Assembly (NCBI GenBank): GCA_945902775.1
Contig: CAMDMY010000027.1
Coordinates: forward strand, 1 to 32,379
Reading direction: 5' to 3'
Source of the DNA: Chryseobacterium gleum
GTDB taxonomy: Bacteria > Bacteroidota > Bacteroidia > Flavobacteriales_D > Crocinitomicaceae
Length of the DNA stretch: 32,379 bases
Position numbers and translations under genes: made by a program. Below are positions 31,736 to 32,379 of the stretch, one piece after another. Below the pieces are notes generated by a model that was not told the DNA's origin, made no database searches, and was given only the letters and a program-made list of their open reading frames with translations. Numbering within the stretch: position 1 is the stretch's first letter; the number at the start of each line of letters is the position of its first letter.

Positions 31736-32332
31736 ATGATTAATAAGCAAACAGAAGATCGCGATCTCATTAACGCATATATAAAAGGAAATGAAAAGGC
31801 ATTCGAAATCCTTTTGATGCGTCATAAAAATAAGATTCACCGTTTCATTGGAATGAAACTACGTGATACTGATTTAACAGAAGATATTTTTCAAGAAACT
31901 TTCATTAAGATTATAAATACACTGAAATCAGGTGCTTATAATGAAGAAGGAAAGTTCTTGCCATGGGCGATGCGAATAGCACATAATTTAGTAATTGACC
32001 ATTTTAGAAAATCTTCAAGAGTTCGATTGATTTCTGAATCTTCTTCAAAGAGTGATGATTTCAATATTTTTTCAACGCTAAAGTTAACGGATGAAAATAT
32101 TGAACAATCAATTACGAGAGGTGAATTAGAATCTCAAATGGTTGGTTTAGTTGAGTATTTGCCTGATACACAAAGAGATATTTTAAAGATGCGAATTTTC
32201 CAAGATTTATCTTTCCAAGATATTTCAGAAATGGAAAATATCAGTATCAATACCGCATTAGGGAGAATGCGCTACGCACTAATTAATTTGAGGAAATTAA
32301 TTGAAAAACATGAAATGGTGGTGGAATTTTAA
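31736..32332 (+). CDS. ECF-type RNA polymerase sigma factor
   Basis: The 198-residue protein is a small group-4 (extracytoplasmic-function) sigma factor. Region 2 spans about 10-90, with AFEILLMRHKNKI, the core-binding and -10 recognising DLTEDIFQETFIKI, and PWAMRIAHNLVIDHFRKSSR. A linker follows, then region 4 (about 135-190) with LPDTQRDILKMRIFQDLSFQDISEMENISINTALGRMRYAL, a helix-turn-helix for the -35-like element. No anti-sigma factor gene follows in the window, which ends 47 bp downstream, so its control is unknown. Its long leader and possible dual promoter suggest regulated expression. Confidence 0.93.
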   Translation: MINKQTEDRDLINAYIKGNEKAFEILLMRHKNKIHRFIGMKLRDTDLTEDIFQETFIKIINTLKSGAYNEEGKFLPWAMRIAHNLVIDHFRKSSRVRLISESSSKSDDFNIFSTLKLTDENIEQSITRGELESQMVGLVEYLPDTQRDILKMRIFQDLSFQDISEMENISINTALGRMRYALINLRKLIEKHEMVVEF

Positions 32333-32345
32333 TTATCATTCATTA

Positions 32346-32379
32346 ATTGTAGGGACAGGGCATGCCCTGTCCCTACAAT
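32346..32379. repeat. Perfect 34-bp palindrome after the sigma factor gene
   Basis: ATTGTAGGGACAGGGCA is followed at once by its exact reverse complement, TGCCCTGTCCCTACAAT, with no loop. It is much more GC-rich than its surroundings and begins 13 bp after the sigma factor stop. It may act as a terminator or be one copy of a dispersed palindromic repeat. The window ends at its last base. Confidence 0.85.

Overview
The window looks like chromosomal DNA of a Bacteroidota member, probably order Flavobacteriales. The sequence is strongly AT-rich. One large secreted protein ends in a type IX secretion (T9SS) C-terminal sorting domain. Rho carries the long Asn/Gln-rich insert usual in this phylum. 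Promoter-like TAnnTTTG (-7) elements lie a short way before several ATGs, and Shine-Dalgarno sequences are almost absent. No prophage, plasmid, CRISPR or rRNA is visible. Species cannot be named from the sequence alone.

Layout. (1) 1-460: the end of an unidentified reading frame, a hairpin-rich intergenic stretch and a tRNA-His gene on the minus strand. (2) 693-3942: a three-gene envelope or exopolysaccharide operon with a degenerate Gfo/Idh/MocA oxidoreductase, a lipoprotein and a polyprenyl-phosphate sugar-1-phosphate transferase. (3) 3968-4789: a minus-strand alpha/beta hydrolase. (4) 4890-10294: a very tight operon with a ribulose-phosphate-3-epimerase-like/CBS fusion, a DAHP-synthase-type enzyme, a KdsC-type phosphatase, an alanine/saccharopine dehydrogenase-like enzyme, an Atg22/UMF1-type MFS transporter and a 38-residue membrane peptide, closed by a bidirectional terminator. 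(5) 10386-12737 minus: GcvT and an FAD-dependent amine oxidoreductase, separated by a hexanucleotide array. (6) 12867-18459: a giant 12-repeat TPR-like protein, then the Mpl-type muropeptide ligase. (7) 18517-20999 minus: a DUF4199 membrane protein and Rho. (8) 21244-22659: a dicarboxylate/amino acid:cation symporter. (9) 22738-27516: two fragments that look like the beginning and end of one decayed ArnT/PMT-type membrane glycosyltransferase, flanking a 1371-residue T9SS-exported beta-propeller/beta-helix protein. (10) 27519-28502 minus: a RhuM-family protein. (11) 28675-31449 minus: UvrA. (12) 31736-32332: an ECF-type sigma factor, followed by a perfect 34-bp palindrome at the window's end.

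Most of the window is core metabolism and maintenance: glycine cleavage, peptidoglycan recycling, transcription termination and excision repair. The parts that stand out are the 4890-10294 operon, whose first three genes resemble a remodelled 3-deoxy-ulosonate (Kdo/DAHP-like) pathway; the apparent pseudoenzyme at 693; and the T9SS cargo gene sitting inside a ruined glycosyltransferase. Several intergenic gaps also hold short palindromes or degenerate tandem words that may be dispersed repeats of this genome.

Four genes have ATG starts placed downstream of the longest possible frame (10386-11468, 12867-17072, 21244-22659, 28675-31449). In three of them the upstream TTG is the last three bases of a TAnnTTTG promoter element.
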